From assembly GCA_965279195.1 (NCBI GenBank), contig CBDIHP010000041.1, positions 186,001 to 250,000 on the forward strand: DNA of 64,000 bases, read 5' to 3'. Origin of the DNA: CBDIHP01 sp965279195. Its GTDB lineage: Bacteria; Planctomycetota; Planctomycetia; Isosphaerales; Isosphaeraceae. Below the pieces are notes generated by a model, which worked only from the letters and a program-made list of their open reading frames with translations, was not told the origin of the DNA and did no database searches. This document shows positions 55,104 through 62,880 of this stretch, piece after piece. The number at the start of each line of letters is the position of its first letter. Position 1 is the first letter of the stretch. Both the position numbers and the translations under genes were made by a program.

Positions 55104-56212
55104 TCATGTCACCAAAGGCGTCGAAACGATCACATTCGGATGGTTCGTTTCGACTTCGTGACGTCCTGCGACCGCCCGCCGGGCCCGCCGGGGCCGGGCG
55201 GGCGGCGTCACGATCACCTCGGCGGCCTCCTCCGGCACCGTCTCCGCTGCTTCTGCGGGAACAAAGCCAATCTCGGGCTCGACGACGGGGTTGGCGGCCC
55301 GGTGGGCGTCGAGCGCCTTGCGCAGGCGGGTCTGCTCGTTTTGGATCGATCGGACGGCCTTGCGGACGCGATCGAGCGCGGGGTCGTCGCCGTGGATGGC
55401 CAGGATGGAGAGCGACTCACGTTCGAGCGAGGTCTGGGCCAGCCGCAGGTCGCGGAGGGGTTCGATCTCGGCGATGCGGTCGACGAGGATCGCGCGGAGC
55501 TCGGCCTCCCAGGCCGGGCGGCGGCCGGCGTGCATGGTGGCGAGGTACTGCTGGCCCGCCTGGGGGTTGACGTCGGACTGGCGGTCGAACGTCGGGACGT
55601 CTTCATCCGGCGGCCAGGTCAGGGGGGTGCCGGGGTTGAGGCACCGGCTGAGGACAACCGCGCGACTCTCGGCGATCCGAAAAAGAGTCGGCGAGCCGCA
55701 GATCAGGTCGAGGCGACGGTCGTAGGCGACCCCGAGCGCTTTCGATCGAGGGCATCGAGGATCTCGCGGAGGGTGCTGAGCATCCAATCGCACCCTTCGG
55801 CGGACTCTTCGAGCTGGCTGCGGATATTGCGGACAGTGTCCGGGTCGGAGCTGAGCAGGGCGTGGAGGGCCGTCTGGCGGCGGATCTTGTCGTCGAGTTC
55901 CGCACGCTGAATGGCGACCGAGGTCACGCGCTGCTCGACCCGCTCGGCCCGAAGGAGCTTCCAGGAGAGCCTCGCCATCCGCGCGCAGAGGTCGGCCTCG
56001 AACTCGTCGCGAGGTGCGAGCGCTGCGACGATGCCCTCGACGAACGCGCGGGCCTCGTCGGCGTCCTCGCCGGGGATCACGAGAGTGTTTGAGTCGAGCC
56101 CGTGGCGGAGGGCGTTGAACCGGACTTGCTGCTTGCCGTCGAGCGACTTCGGCCCGGTGCTCGCCTGCGCATTGATGCGATTGGCTTCGATTTGTTTCAG
56201 GGTGGAAGACAT
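55104..56212 (-). pseudogene. Planctomycete-type 'NAQASTGPKS' protein, frameshifted
   Basis: From ATG 56212 the frame reads 'MSSTLKQIEANRINAQASTG', 'VRFNALRHGLDS' and a helical body to 'STLREILDALDRK', then runs into a stop at 55703. The next frame continues as a protein-like helical sequence ('YDRRLDLICGSPTLFRIAES', 'LRLAQTSLERESLSILAIHG') to 55104. The whole span is two bases over a multiple of three, so one base appears missing at about 55740-55760. The N-terminal signature belongs to a multicopy planctomycete family of unknown function. No G-run marks the site, so real decay is as likely as a read error. Confidence 0.65.
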
Positions 56213-56416
56213 GATGTGGCGTCCCGATATGGTGGTGGCCCTCGGGGCACGCCGGGAGTCGGTGTGCCCCTCATGGGCTAACCTGGAACGCCGCGCGTGG
56301 GGAGGAGATCGGGAAATTTTGCGGATTTCGGGCGTAGGGTCGGGTTGGGCGGATCGGGAGGGTTGTTGTGCTCCTCCCTGATTGGGACCGAGCTTGCGTT
56401 GCACGAAGAGCGGCAC

Positions 56417-56599
56417 CAGCGCTGATCGGGTGTACCGACCCTGCCCTGGCGAGGAGGAGCCGTACCAGCGAAACGGGTCTCCAGACTCATTCCGATCTGA
56501 GCCCCATTGTTGGGCAGACGGAATGGGTCTGGAGACCCGGGATGGGTGATCTGGCGCGGCCGAGGTTCGGGCGGGGTCGGGAGACCCACGCCCAGCGCT
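56417..56599. repeat. Family-2 palindromic repeat, copy D (degenerate)
   Basis: About 183 bp. The inner arms are recognisable (ACGGGTCTCCAGACTC at about 56473, GGGTCTGGAGACCC at 56525), and the right outer arm ends in CGCCCAGCGC; the left outer arm is diverged. It lies between two minus-strand genes rather than a convergent pair. The rest of the 428-base gap (56213-56640) shows nothing else. Confidence 0.7.
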
Positions 56600-56640
56600 C
56601 AAGGTGGGGTCGGGACACCCCGGACCCGGCGCCGATTGGA

Positions 56641-58182
56641 TCAGGGCAGTTCGCGGACGGGGCGGATGGGGCCGCGGACGGTGCTGCGCTGGGAGGGGCC
56701 GGTAGAAGGCTCGATGTCCTCGGGGTTCGAGCGGCGGAGGGCCGGACGGTCCTCGGCGGTGGCCGCGAGGTCGATCGCCGGGGGATTGTCGGCCGGGTCG
56801 GTGCGGGGCGCGTTGGCCACGCGGGTAGGATCGGGGCGACCGGGCTGCCAGCCGGAGTTGTCCCGGCGGGTGGCGGATCCGGTGGGCGTCGCGGTCATCC
56901 GGGGCTTGGGAATCCCCAGCGATTCGGGGCTGGGGACGAGCAGCTCGGCGTCGGCCTCCGCCTCGGAGGGGGACTGGGCCCGGGCGATCGTCCGGTTCGA
57001 GTTGCGCGGGGCGGCGGGCTTCGGGGCCGGCGTGTTGCTCGCGAGCAGGCGGCCGTTGGGGTCGGGCTTGTAGAGGTAGGCCAAGTCGGCGCGGTCGAGC
57101 AGCCTGTAGATCGAGGCGGGCTCGGCGTAGAGGCCGCGATTGCCCTGCTTGTCAGCGAAGTCGCAGACGCCGGCGACGTAGCCGTCGAGCGTGTAGAGAC
57201 CACCTCCCGACCGGCCCTCGATCGGGGCGTGGAAGCACTCGATGACGTGGAACTGGTCGCCGACCTGCTGGTTCCGCTGGGTGACGCCGAGGGTGACGCG
57301 GGGCTTGGAGATCTTGGTGTCCCAGGCGGTGGCGTCGCGGCCGTTGGAGCAGCCGACGGTGATCATCGGCGTGCCGGGCTGGGGCTTCCAGTTGGTCGGC
57401 ACGACCTGCGAAAAGGCGAGCTTGCGGCCCGGACGGATCCGGATGAGGCCGACGTCGTTCACGAAGTCGTAGTCGATTGCCTCGCCCTCATGCATCTCCT
57501 TGAAGTTCACCTTGCTGCCGACGAGCTTGCCGTCGAAGAGGTGGACCTCGATCTTGCGGTTGAACTGCTTCGGCTGGAGCTGCTGGCCGGGGAGCTTGAA
57601 GATATGGGCACAGGTGAGGATGATCGCCTCTTCAGGCGTGCTGGAGATGATCGTGCCCGACCCGAAGCCGACCTCGCGCTGGGAGACGTGGATCTTGATG
57701 CGGACCCCGGTCTCCCAGGGGCGAGGGTTCTTCGCGGGCGCGGCGTCCGCAACCCGCTCGTTCTCGGCGAGGGGCGCCTCGTCGTCCTCGTCGGCCGGGG
57801 CCTTGCGGCGGCCGGCGAGCTTGACGTCGCGGACGTCCTCGGTCTCCTCGCGGGAGTCGAGCTTGGCCTGGGCGTCGTTGTAGAACTTGGCGAGCTGGGT
57901 GGCGGGCTGATAGCCCTCGGTCCGGTCGACCTCACGCCCTTGGCCGTCGACCAGGACGAACGTCGGATAGGCCTTGACCTTATAGCGGCGGGCGAGCTCG
58001 GGGTTGCTCGGGCCATCAATCAGTTTGATCGGGTAGCCCTTGGCCTCGAGCGCCTGGATGGCGGGGCGCATCTGCTGGCAGGGGCCGCACCAGGAGGCCG
58101 AGAAGTCGAGGAGGACAGGTCCGCTCGACGCCTCTGCGGCGGGCGTTGCGAGCAGCAAGAGCAGTGTGGCGGCGAAGGTCAT
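56641..58182 (-). CDS. Secreted thioredoxin-trypsin fusion protein
   Basis: 513 residues from ATG 58182, with AAGGAG 12 bases upstream. A signal peptide ('MTFAATLLLLLATPAAEASS') precedes a thioredoxin domain (about 20-110) with W31-C-G-P-C35 and 'VKAYPTFVLVDGQGRE'. An acidic linker leads to a trypsin-like protease domain (about 155-360) with H193 ('LTCAHIF'), D243 ('NDVGLIRI') and S325 ('GRSGGGLY'). The last 130 residues are Pro/Arg/Asp-rich and disordered. The combination suggests a periplasmic or surface protease able to act on disulfide-bonded proteins. Partner and substrate are unknown. Confidence 0.88.
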   Translation of the reverse strand: MTFAATLLLLLATPAAEASSGPVLLDFSASWCGPCQQMRPAIQALEAKGYPIKLIDGPSNPELARRYKVKAYPTFVLVDGQGREVDRTEGYQPATQLAKFYNDAQAKLDSREETEDVRDVKLAGRRKAPADEDDEAPLAENERVADAAPAKNPRPWETGVRIKIHVSQREVGFGSGTIISSTPEEAIILTCAHIFKLPGQQLQPKQFNRKIEVHLFDGKLVGSKVNFKEMHEGEAIDYDFVNDVGLIRIRPGRKLAFSQVVPTNWKPQPGTPMITVGCSNGRDATAWDTKISKPRVTLGVTQRNQQVGDQFHVIECFHAPIEGRSGGGLYTLDGYVAGVCDFADKQGNRGLYAEPASIYRLLDRADLAYLYKPDPNGRLLASNTPAPKPAAPRNSNRTIARAQSPSEAEADAELLVPSPESLGIPKPRMTATPTGSATRRDNSGWQPGRPDPTRVANAPRTDPADNPPAIDLAATAEDRPALRRSNPEDIEPSTGPSQRSTVRGPIRPVRELP

Positions 58183-58994
58183 GCGGCACGGACTCCTTTC
58201 CCGCGGTTCGGTGTGTACCAGCCGTCTTGCGGGACGGCACGGCAACGCCGGTCGCGACATCGGTTCGCGTGGGAGTCCGGATCTGGCCCCGGAAACGCAC
58301 GAGACGACGTCGTGGTTCGGGGATCTCGGGGCGCAAGGCGTCCGGGATCGTCCAACCCCGACCGGATGGTCTGGGAGTAGACGAGCGCGGGCGTGTCCGC
58401 GAAGGCGGACGCACGCTCCAAGCGAAGTTCGGATGGGAGTCTTGGTGGCGATTCTCGCCGGGGGTTCGTGGAAGGTGAACCCTCGACCCTTCCTTGGGCG
58501 GGCCTCGCGACGAGGTCCCCACGGACCGCCATCATGGCAGACCGCGCCCCCGCTGGCGGAAGGTTCCGGGCCCTGTGGTCGCGGCCCGAGGATGGGCCCA
58601 CGGCCTCGCGCCCGGGTTCCCCCGGCGGAGTGTCGGTGATCGGGACCTCCCTGTCCGCACGCCAGAACAGAGGGCGTCCTGCCCTCCTCGACGCAACGAC
58701 CGAGGGGATCGCGTTCACCGCGTGGGGCCCCTTTTACTTTGAGAATGCGGAAAAGACCAGATCTCTTTTTCGGCCGTTCGCCCGCCGTTCTTGAGGGCTC
58801 CTTCAAGAATTCCGGCGCGGCGGATTCTGGACGATCCGGGGGCCCGAACCCGCGACGATCCCGACCCGGCGCGGGACATTCCGGTTGAGGGGAGGGGACC
58901 GGCCTGTTACGCTGCGCAATCGATCCAGAACGACTCGCTTGAAAGACCCAGCATCCGAAGATCCACGCATTTCGCCGTCCAACGGGTGCCGATC
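58183..58994. other. Long intergenic region without a recognisable gene
   Basis: 812 bases between divergent starts (thioredoxin-trypsin, - strand; response regulator, + strand). Open frames here have planctomycete-like codon noise but no convincing start or homology. A GC-rich hairpin is visible at about 58392-58418 (CGTGTCCGC with GCGGACG-type arm), and a 10-bp palindrome ACGACGTCGT lies near 58305. The promoters of both genes should lie here. Confidence 0.5.
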
Positions 58995-59354
58995 ATGCGA
59001 ATCCTGCTCGTCGAAGACTCCGGTCCCCTGCGCGTCCTGTTCGCACGGCTGCTCACCCTGAGCGGCCACGACGTGTGCGAGGCGGCGGACGGCGAGGAGG
59101 CCCTGGAGCGCCTCACCGGCCCCGCTCCCGACCTGGTGCTCACCGACCTGATGATGCCGGTCCTCGACGGCGTCGGGCTGATCCGCCGCCTGAAGGCGGA
59201 CCCGTCGCTGGCGGGCCTCCCCGTGATCGCGATGACCGCCGTCGCCAGCGGCGGCGACCGCGCGCTCGAAGCCGGCGCCGACCGCGTCCTCGCGAAGCCG
59301 CTTGATATCGACGTCCTGCTCTCCTGCCTCGGCGACCCCGCCCAGTTGCGATGA
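58995..59354 (+). CDS. Single-domain response regulator (CheY-like)
   Basis: 119 residues forming one receiver domain and nothing else. Phospho-acceptor D51 ('VLTDLMMPVLDG'), the acidic pair 'VED' at 7-8, T81 ('AMTAVA') and K101 ('VLAKPLD') are all present, so it should be phosphorylated by a histidine kinase. With no output domain it would act through protein contacts or in a phosphorelay. The only kinase sequence nearby, on the opposite strand just downstream, is a decayed remnant. The ATG at 58995 gives the usual 'MRILLVEDSG' start. Confidence 0.9.
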   Translation: MRILLVEDSGPLRVLFARLLTLSGHDVCEAADGEEALERLTGPAPDLVLTDLMMPVLDGVGLIRRLKADPSLAGLPVIAMTAVASGGDRALEAGADRVLAKPLDIDVLLSCLGDPAQLR

Positions 59355-59411
59355 CCCGAGCGGCCCGGACGTCACATCGTCGATCCCCGATCGGCCGATG
59401 ATCGGCCTCCC

Positions 59412-59790
59412 TCAGCGGCCCGCCCGGGATCGGATCAGCTCTGCGACCCCTGCCAGGTCGATCGGCTTGGGGAAATGCTCGTCCATGCCGGACACCAGCG
59501 AGCGGGGCCGGTCCTCCTCCTGGGCATATCCGGAGACGGCGACGATCAGGCCGTCGTAGGGGCCTGTCCGGCCCGGAGGGTCCTCGCCTCCTCCTAGCCA
59601 TCGAGGGTCGGCAACCCGATGTCCAGGAGGATCACGTCCGGGCGATCCCGCCGGGCCGCCTCGATCCCTTCGGGCCCTCGGCGCGCCTCCTCGCGCTGAT
59701 GTCGCGGACGACGGCCAGGACGCGGGACGATCCCCCTTCGGGGTCGCGGATCGGTGTGAGGGTGGCGGCGAGCCAGCGATCGGCCTCCGC
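59412..59790 (-). pseudogene. Remnant of a PAS-receiver hybrid sensor kinase
   Basis: Three pieces in different frames are recognisable on the minus strand. First a PAS/PAC end ('DRWLAATLTPIRDPEGGSS', 'VLAVVRDISARRRAE'), then the middle of a receiver domain ('RPDVILLDIGLPTLDG') ending in TAG at 59594-59596 where Tyr is expected, then its end in another frame ('LIVAVSGYAQEEDRPRS', 'MDEHFPKPIDLAGVAELI') to the stop at 59412. The histidine-kinase core between PAS and receiver is missing. The gene is dead: a large deletion, a nonsense codon and at least one frameshift. Confidence 0.75.
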
Positions 59791-59848
59791 CGCCGCCTCC
59801 GACCTGGACCTGGACCGGCCCTGGAACCTCGTCGGCCCGCCGCACCGC

Positions 59849-61100
59849 GCCTCTTTCGATCGCATCCCTCTGGGTCGTCGAGTGCAGGTGCGGATATCGT
59901 TCCCTCATCTCATCGGTCTGGTGCCCCACGAAGGAGTCGAAGATCCTCTGATCGACGGCCTTCGACGCGAGGTTGCTGCACAGGCTATGTCGGAAAACGT
60001 GGAAACCCTCGATGACGCTCCACTTGGTGCCCTTGAGCGTGGCCTTGATGTGGTGCGTCGCGGCGTCCCTGGTCAGGGGCGATCCGTAGGCCTGGCAGAG
60101 CGCGAACTGTCCGCCCGGGTGTCTGGCGAACCACTGCTTCATCGTGTCGCGGAGCCGCGGGTGAAGTTGAACCTGACGAGAGACGACCCGGTGCCGGCCG
60201 CGGCCGTTCGTGCCCCGGATGGTGACGGTGCCGGCCTCGAAGACGAAGTCGTTCATCATGATGCGGACGATTTCGCTTCGCCGAGCCCCCGTGGAGGCGA
60301 CTCTGGTGAACATCGGCAGCACGAATGGCTCGGTCGCCCGCTGCGTGACCTCGCTCAGCACGTCGAGCAATTCCGACTCCGTCAGGTCCAGCGACTTCCA
60401 CAGGTCTTCTTCCCCGGATGAGTCCACTCCCCCGCGATCGAGCTTCTTGCGGATCGCGTCGAGGGTGCGGTACAGCTCCTTCTCGGGGGCCAACGGCATC
60501 CTCAGGTCCTTCAGATGCCATGGAAGTGCCGCCTTCACGAGGCCATTGAGCAGGCCTCACCTCCAGATCTGGCCCAGGGTGGCCAGTTCCTTCTCGATCG
60601 TGACCCGCTGGATCGGCTGGCCTCGTCGGCCCTTCTGCCTTGCCCGATTGTCGACGTACTCCTGGATATCCCGGAAGGCGATCAATTCGACCTTGTGATC
60701 CCCGCCGAGCAGCCCGGCCTCCGCCACGTGGCTCATCTGGATGACCTCGGGCTGGTGCGTGGACCGGCGATCGGCGGCAGCCGTCCGGGACGACTTGTAT
60801 GCCTCGAACAGGCCACTGAGTGTCAGGGCCGTCGGCGGTGGGGGCGGCACGACCCGGATAACCTCCCTGCCCCCGTTGATCACGAAGGCCGCGAAATCGA
60901 CCTCGTCGGGCACCTCGACGATCCCTTCCTGGATCTTCCGCAGGGTGTCCTCGGACGTGGTCGCACCAGGCGTCGACCTGGGCATCCGTCCGGATATCCT
61001 AGAGTTTGCAGGCCCGCTTGGATTTGCGATTGCTTTGCGAGGCCAACCGGAAGCCGAAGTAGTAGCCGCCCGACTCCTCAATCTTCTCGAACCAGGCCAT
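59849..61100 (-). pseudogene. Inactivated tyrosine recombinase (integrase) next to a tRNA-Leu fragment
   Basis: The original start is probably ATG 61100 ('MAWFEKIEESGGYYFGFRLA', an N-terminal arm-binding motif). That frame hits TAG at 60999-61001 after 33 codons, and a frameshift is needed near 60975 to enter the next block ('EDTLRKIQEGIVEVPDEVDF'). The core-binding domain follows to 'ELATLGQIWR', then an in-frame TGA at 60557-60559 where relatives have Trp. The catalytic domain continues in the same frame with Arg ('TGARRSEI'), 'HVFRH', 'VGH' and Tyr ('RERYPHL'), so the active site was once complete. After 'AIERG' the frame runs into sensor-kinase remnants. The gene points away from the att site, as tRNA-linked integrases do. 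Confidence 0.85.
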
Positions 61101-61177
61101 CTGATGTCTCGCTCCGCTGGTCAGTGAATGACTCCACCGAACTGATAACTTGTCGCGAGACCGTCGCTACGCTCCCT

Positions 61178-61197
61178 TGCCCAAATCTGCCCAATGG
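61178..61197. repeat. Possible integrase arm-type repeat, left
   Basis: TGCCCAAATCTGCCCAATGG, itself a tandem of TGCCCAA. A close match in the same orientation is at 61443-61464. The two flank the tRNA-Leu attachment core, as arm sites of tyrosine integrases do; binding is not shown. Confidence 0.4.
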
Positions 61198-61213
61198 CAT
61201 CGCTTCGAAATGA

Positions 61214-61247
61214 AAAAGGACTTACGCCTCATCGACGTAAGCCCTTT
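61214..61247 (-). terminator. Terminator downstream of the tRNA-Leu fragment
   Basis: A 12-bp stem with one G-U pair (61215-61226 with 61236-61247) and a 9-base loop is followed on the minus strand by five T (complement of 61213-61217). It lies just past the tRNA 3' end, so it is the natural terminator of the tRNA gene carried along with the attachment site. Confidence 0.75.
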
Positions 61248-61255
61248 CCTGATAG

Positions 61256-61317
61256 TGCCGAAGAGAGGACTTGAACCTCCACGGGCATGGTTAGCCCACT
61301 AGGACCTGAACCTAGAA
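61256..61317 (-). other. 3' part of tRNA-Leu(CAG): attachment site of an integrated element
   Basis: On the minus strand the sequence forms the anticodon arm (61299-61315; CTAGG stem and loop TTCAGGT, anticodon CAG), a long class II variable arm (61281-61298), a complete T arm (61264-61280) and the acceptor 3' strand CTTCGGC with discriminator A (61256-61263). The D arm and the 5' acceptor strand (which should read GCCGAAG) are absent upstream, so this is not a functional tRNA. Tyrosine integrases commonly recombine within the anticodon arm and leave exactly such a 3' copy. Confidence 0.85.
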
Positions 61318-61442
61318 TTGTGGAGGTGTGCATGCGACGATCTCACGACGGTTTTACGACGGAAGTCAATACTAGCGTGAGGTTACCGTCCGGGCAAGAC
61401 CGGCGTCGCAACGTCTTCGCAACGGCATGGCGACGGCGTCGC

Positions 61443-61464
61443 TGCCCCAATTCTGCCCCAACGG
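61443..61464. repeat. Possible integrase arm-type repeat, right
   Basis: TGCCCCAATTCTGCCCCAAC, a tandem of TGCCCCAA, matches the repeat at 61178 with small changes. It lies 126 bases beyond the tRNA-Leu core, on the side opposite the integrase. Confidence 0.4.
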
Positions 61465-61596
61465 AAATGGGTCACGCGTCGACGCCTGTGGATCGGACCG
61501 GCCCTGTCGGCAGGCTCACCTTGTCATGACGAGCCGATGGTGGAGCCGGCATGATCGCATTCGGGGGCAGGGAGGAGACCGGCCCCCGGTCGTCGT

Positions 61597-61857
61597 TCAG
61601 TCCTTGAGCCCGCGTTCCATCCGGGCCATCGCCGCGTACATCTCGGCCTGCACTTCGAGGGTCGCGTCGTCGGGGATTCCCTCCTGCTCATCGTTGAGGT
61701 GCAGGGCGGCCCAGCGGCGATCCGCGTCCGAGGGCGGCTCGAAGGGGCCGGCGTCGTCGGGCCCGGGGCCAAGTTCCCAGCGGAAATTCTCGCTCCAAGC
61801 CGGCCATGTGATGGGAGGGCGGGGCTTGAGGGTTGACTTCCTGCGTACCGTGGACAT
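61597..61857 (-). CDS. Small hypothetical protein
   Basis: 86 residues, start ATG 61857. The sequence is polar and Trp-rich ('PPITWPAWSENFRWELGPG') with an acidic middle ('SDADRRWAALHLNDEQEGI') and a helical end ('EVQAEMYAAMARMERGLKD'). Amino-acid composition and lack of low complexity favour a real gene over chance. No family is recognised. It lies in the putative mobile region, so it may be element-borne. Confidence 0.5.
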   Translation of the reverse strand: MSTVRRKSTLKPRPPITWPAWSENFRWELGPGPDDAGPFEPPSDADRRWAALHLNDEQEGIPDDATLEVQAEMYAAMARMERGLKD

Positions 61858-62396
61858 GGGCAGCGACTCCTACAAGTCGTGGTCCCGGGGCCGGGCGGCG
61901 TCTTGATCACGCTGTCCGGCTCGTTTTGTTCGGGGGCCGACGTTCGGCCCACTCTCGTTGAGGAGGAGGTCCGTCGGCTCCTGTTGCCGATCGTTTCCTT
62001 CTCGCTCACTTGTGGGCCCAAGGGTTTCGACCGCCCCATCGCGGCCCTAGTCCCGTGGCCCCCGGAGGAAGGGGGTGGCTTTTATGTTCCGGCCGATGGA
62101 GCCCCAGTCCCGTGAGAGGGGAAGGGGCATCCAGGCCCAAACGGGACGGCTCAAGGCTCCCCCTTATGCATGCATGCATGCACTTTGTGCTCTTGGCACT
62201 CTCCGCTCGGGCCGCTCCTACACGAACGCTTCAGTTGGAGCGGTTAGGGGCCCGCGTGGGTGCCCTAACTTCACACCCTTGGCCCGGATAGTCATCGGGA
62301 GCGACGACCCGGCATTCGTCCTCCGCAGAGGCCCCTCCTGCCCCCTCAACCGGAGGCTCGAGCCTTGTCATTCTCGTACCGGGCGATCGACTGATC
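61858..62396. other. Non-coding stretch upstream of the iteron region
   Basis: No convincing gene. A short (ATGC)n run at about 62165-62181 is the only simple repeat. Base composition is less GC-rich than the neighbouring chromosome by eye, which fits acquired DNA. It may be part of a replication region with the repeats that follow. Confidence 0.4.
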
Positions 62397-62843
62397 GCAC
62401 TGATCCGTCGGACGGACTGTCGGCCTCCGAACCCTCCGAGGCATCCTCAGGCACGGCTCCACCCACGTGTGGACGGGTCTTGAGCCATCGCACTGATCCG
62501 TGAGGTGGGCATCTTCGATCTGCCGAGGCTGCACTCGTTCGGTTCGGGCCCGACCGCGAGTTCGCACTCCTGCACTGTTTCGCCGGCAATCCTGGATCCG
62601 CGGGCCGGGGATCCGGGTGTTTCTGCCGGGATCAAGGGTTTTCGGCCGTCGGCCCCGCACTGCTTTGTGAGCGGCGGAAGCCGATTTCAGGCTGTCCGCA
62701 CTGATCCGTTGCTGAGGGAGGTGGTTCGATCCACCGACGGCTCTGCTCCGGTGAAGGGTCGCGAAGCGGCCGTGTTTGGTGAACCGGTGTGGCCCGATCT
62801 TCCTGGCCGATGTCTGCAACCGGACCCGGGGTGCACTGATCCG
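62397..62843. repeat. Four iteron-like direct repeats upstream of the RepA-like gene
   Basis: GCACTGATCCGT occurs at 62397-62408, 62491-62502 and 62698-62709, and GCACTGATCCG at 62833-62843, all in the same orientation. Copies 1 and 2 also share the preceding bases ATC. Spacing is 94, 207 and 135 bases, looser than classical iterons. The last copy ends about 37 bases before the chosen rep start, where binding could also repress the gene. Confidence 0.6.
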
Positions 62844-62880
62844 CGAGCGGCACCCTAATTGCCTCTGGTCCCGGCAAGGC

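Noticed and set aside
58183..58994. Possible small gene in the 812-base gap
   Set aside because: Open frames on both strands lack a ribosome-binding site, recognisable domains or non-random composition.
60557..60559. UGA in the integrase read as selenocysteine
   Set aside because: Relatives have Trp here (TGG to TGA), no SECIS-like hairpin was seen behind it, and the gene has other lesions.
61256..61340. Functional tRNA-Leu gene
   Set aside because: No D arm and no 5' acceptor strand complementary to CTTCGGC are present upstream.
62165..62181. ATGC simple repeat as a regulatory or phase-variable tract
   Set aside because: Only about four units, not inside a gene or next to a start codon.
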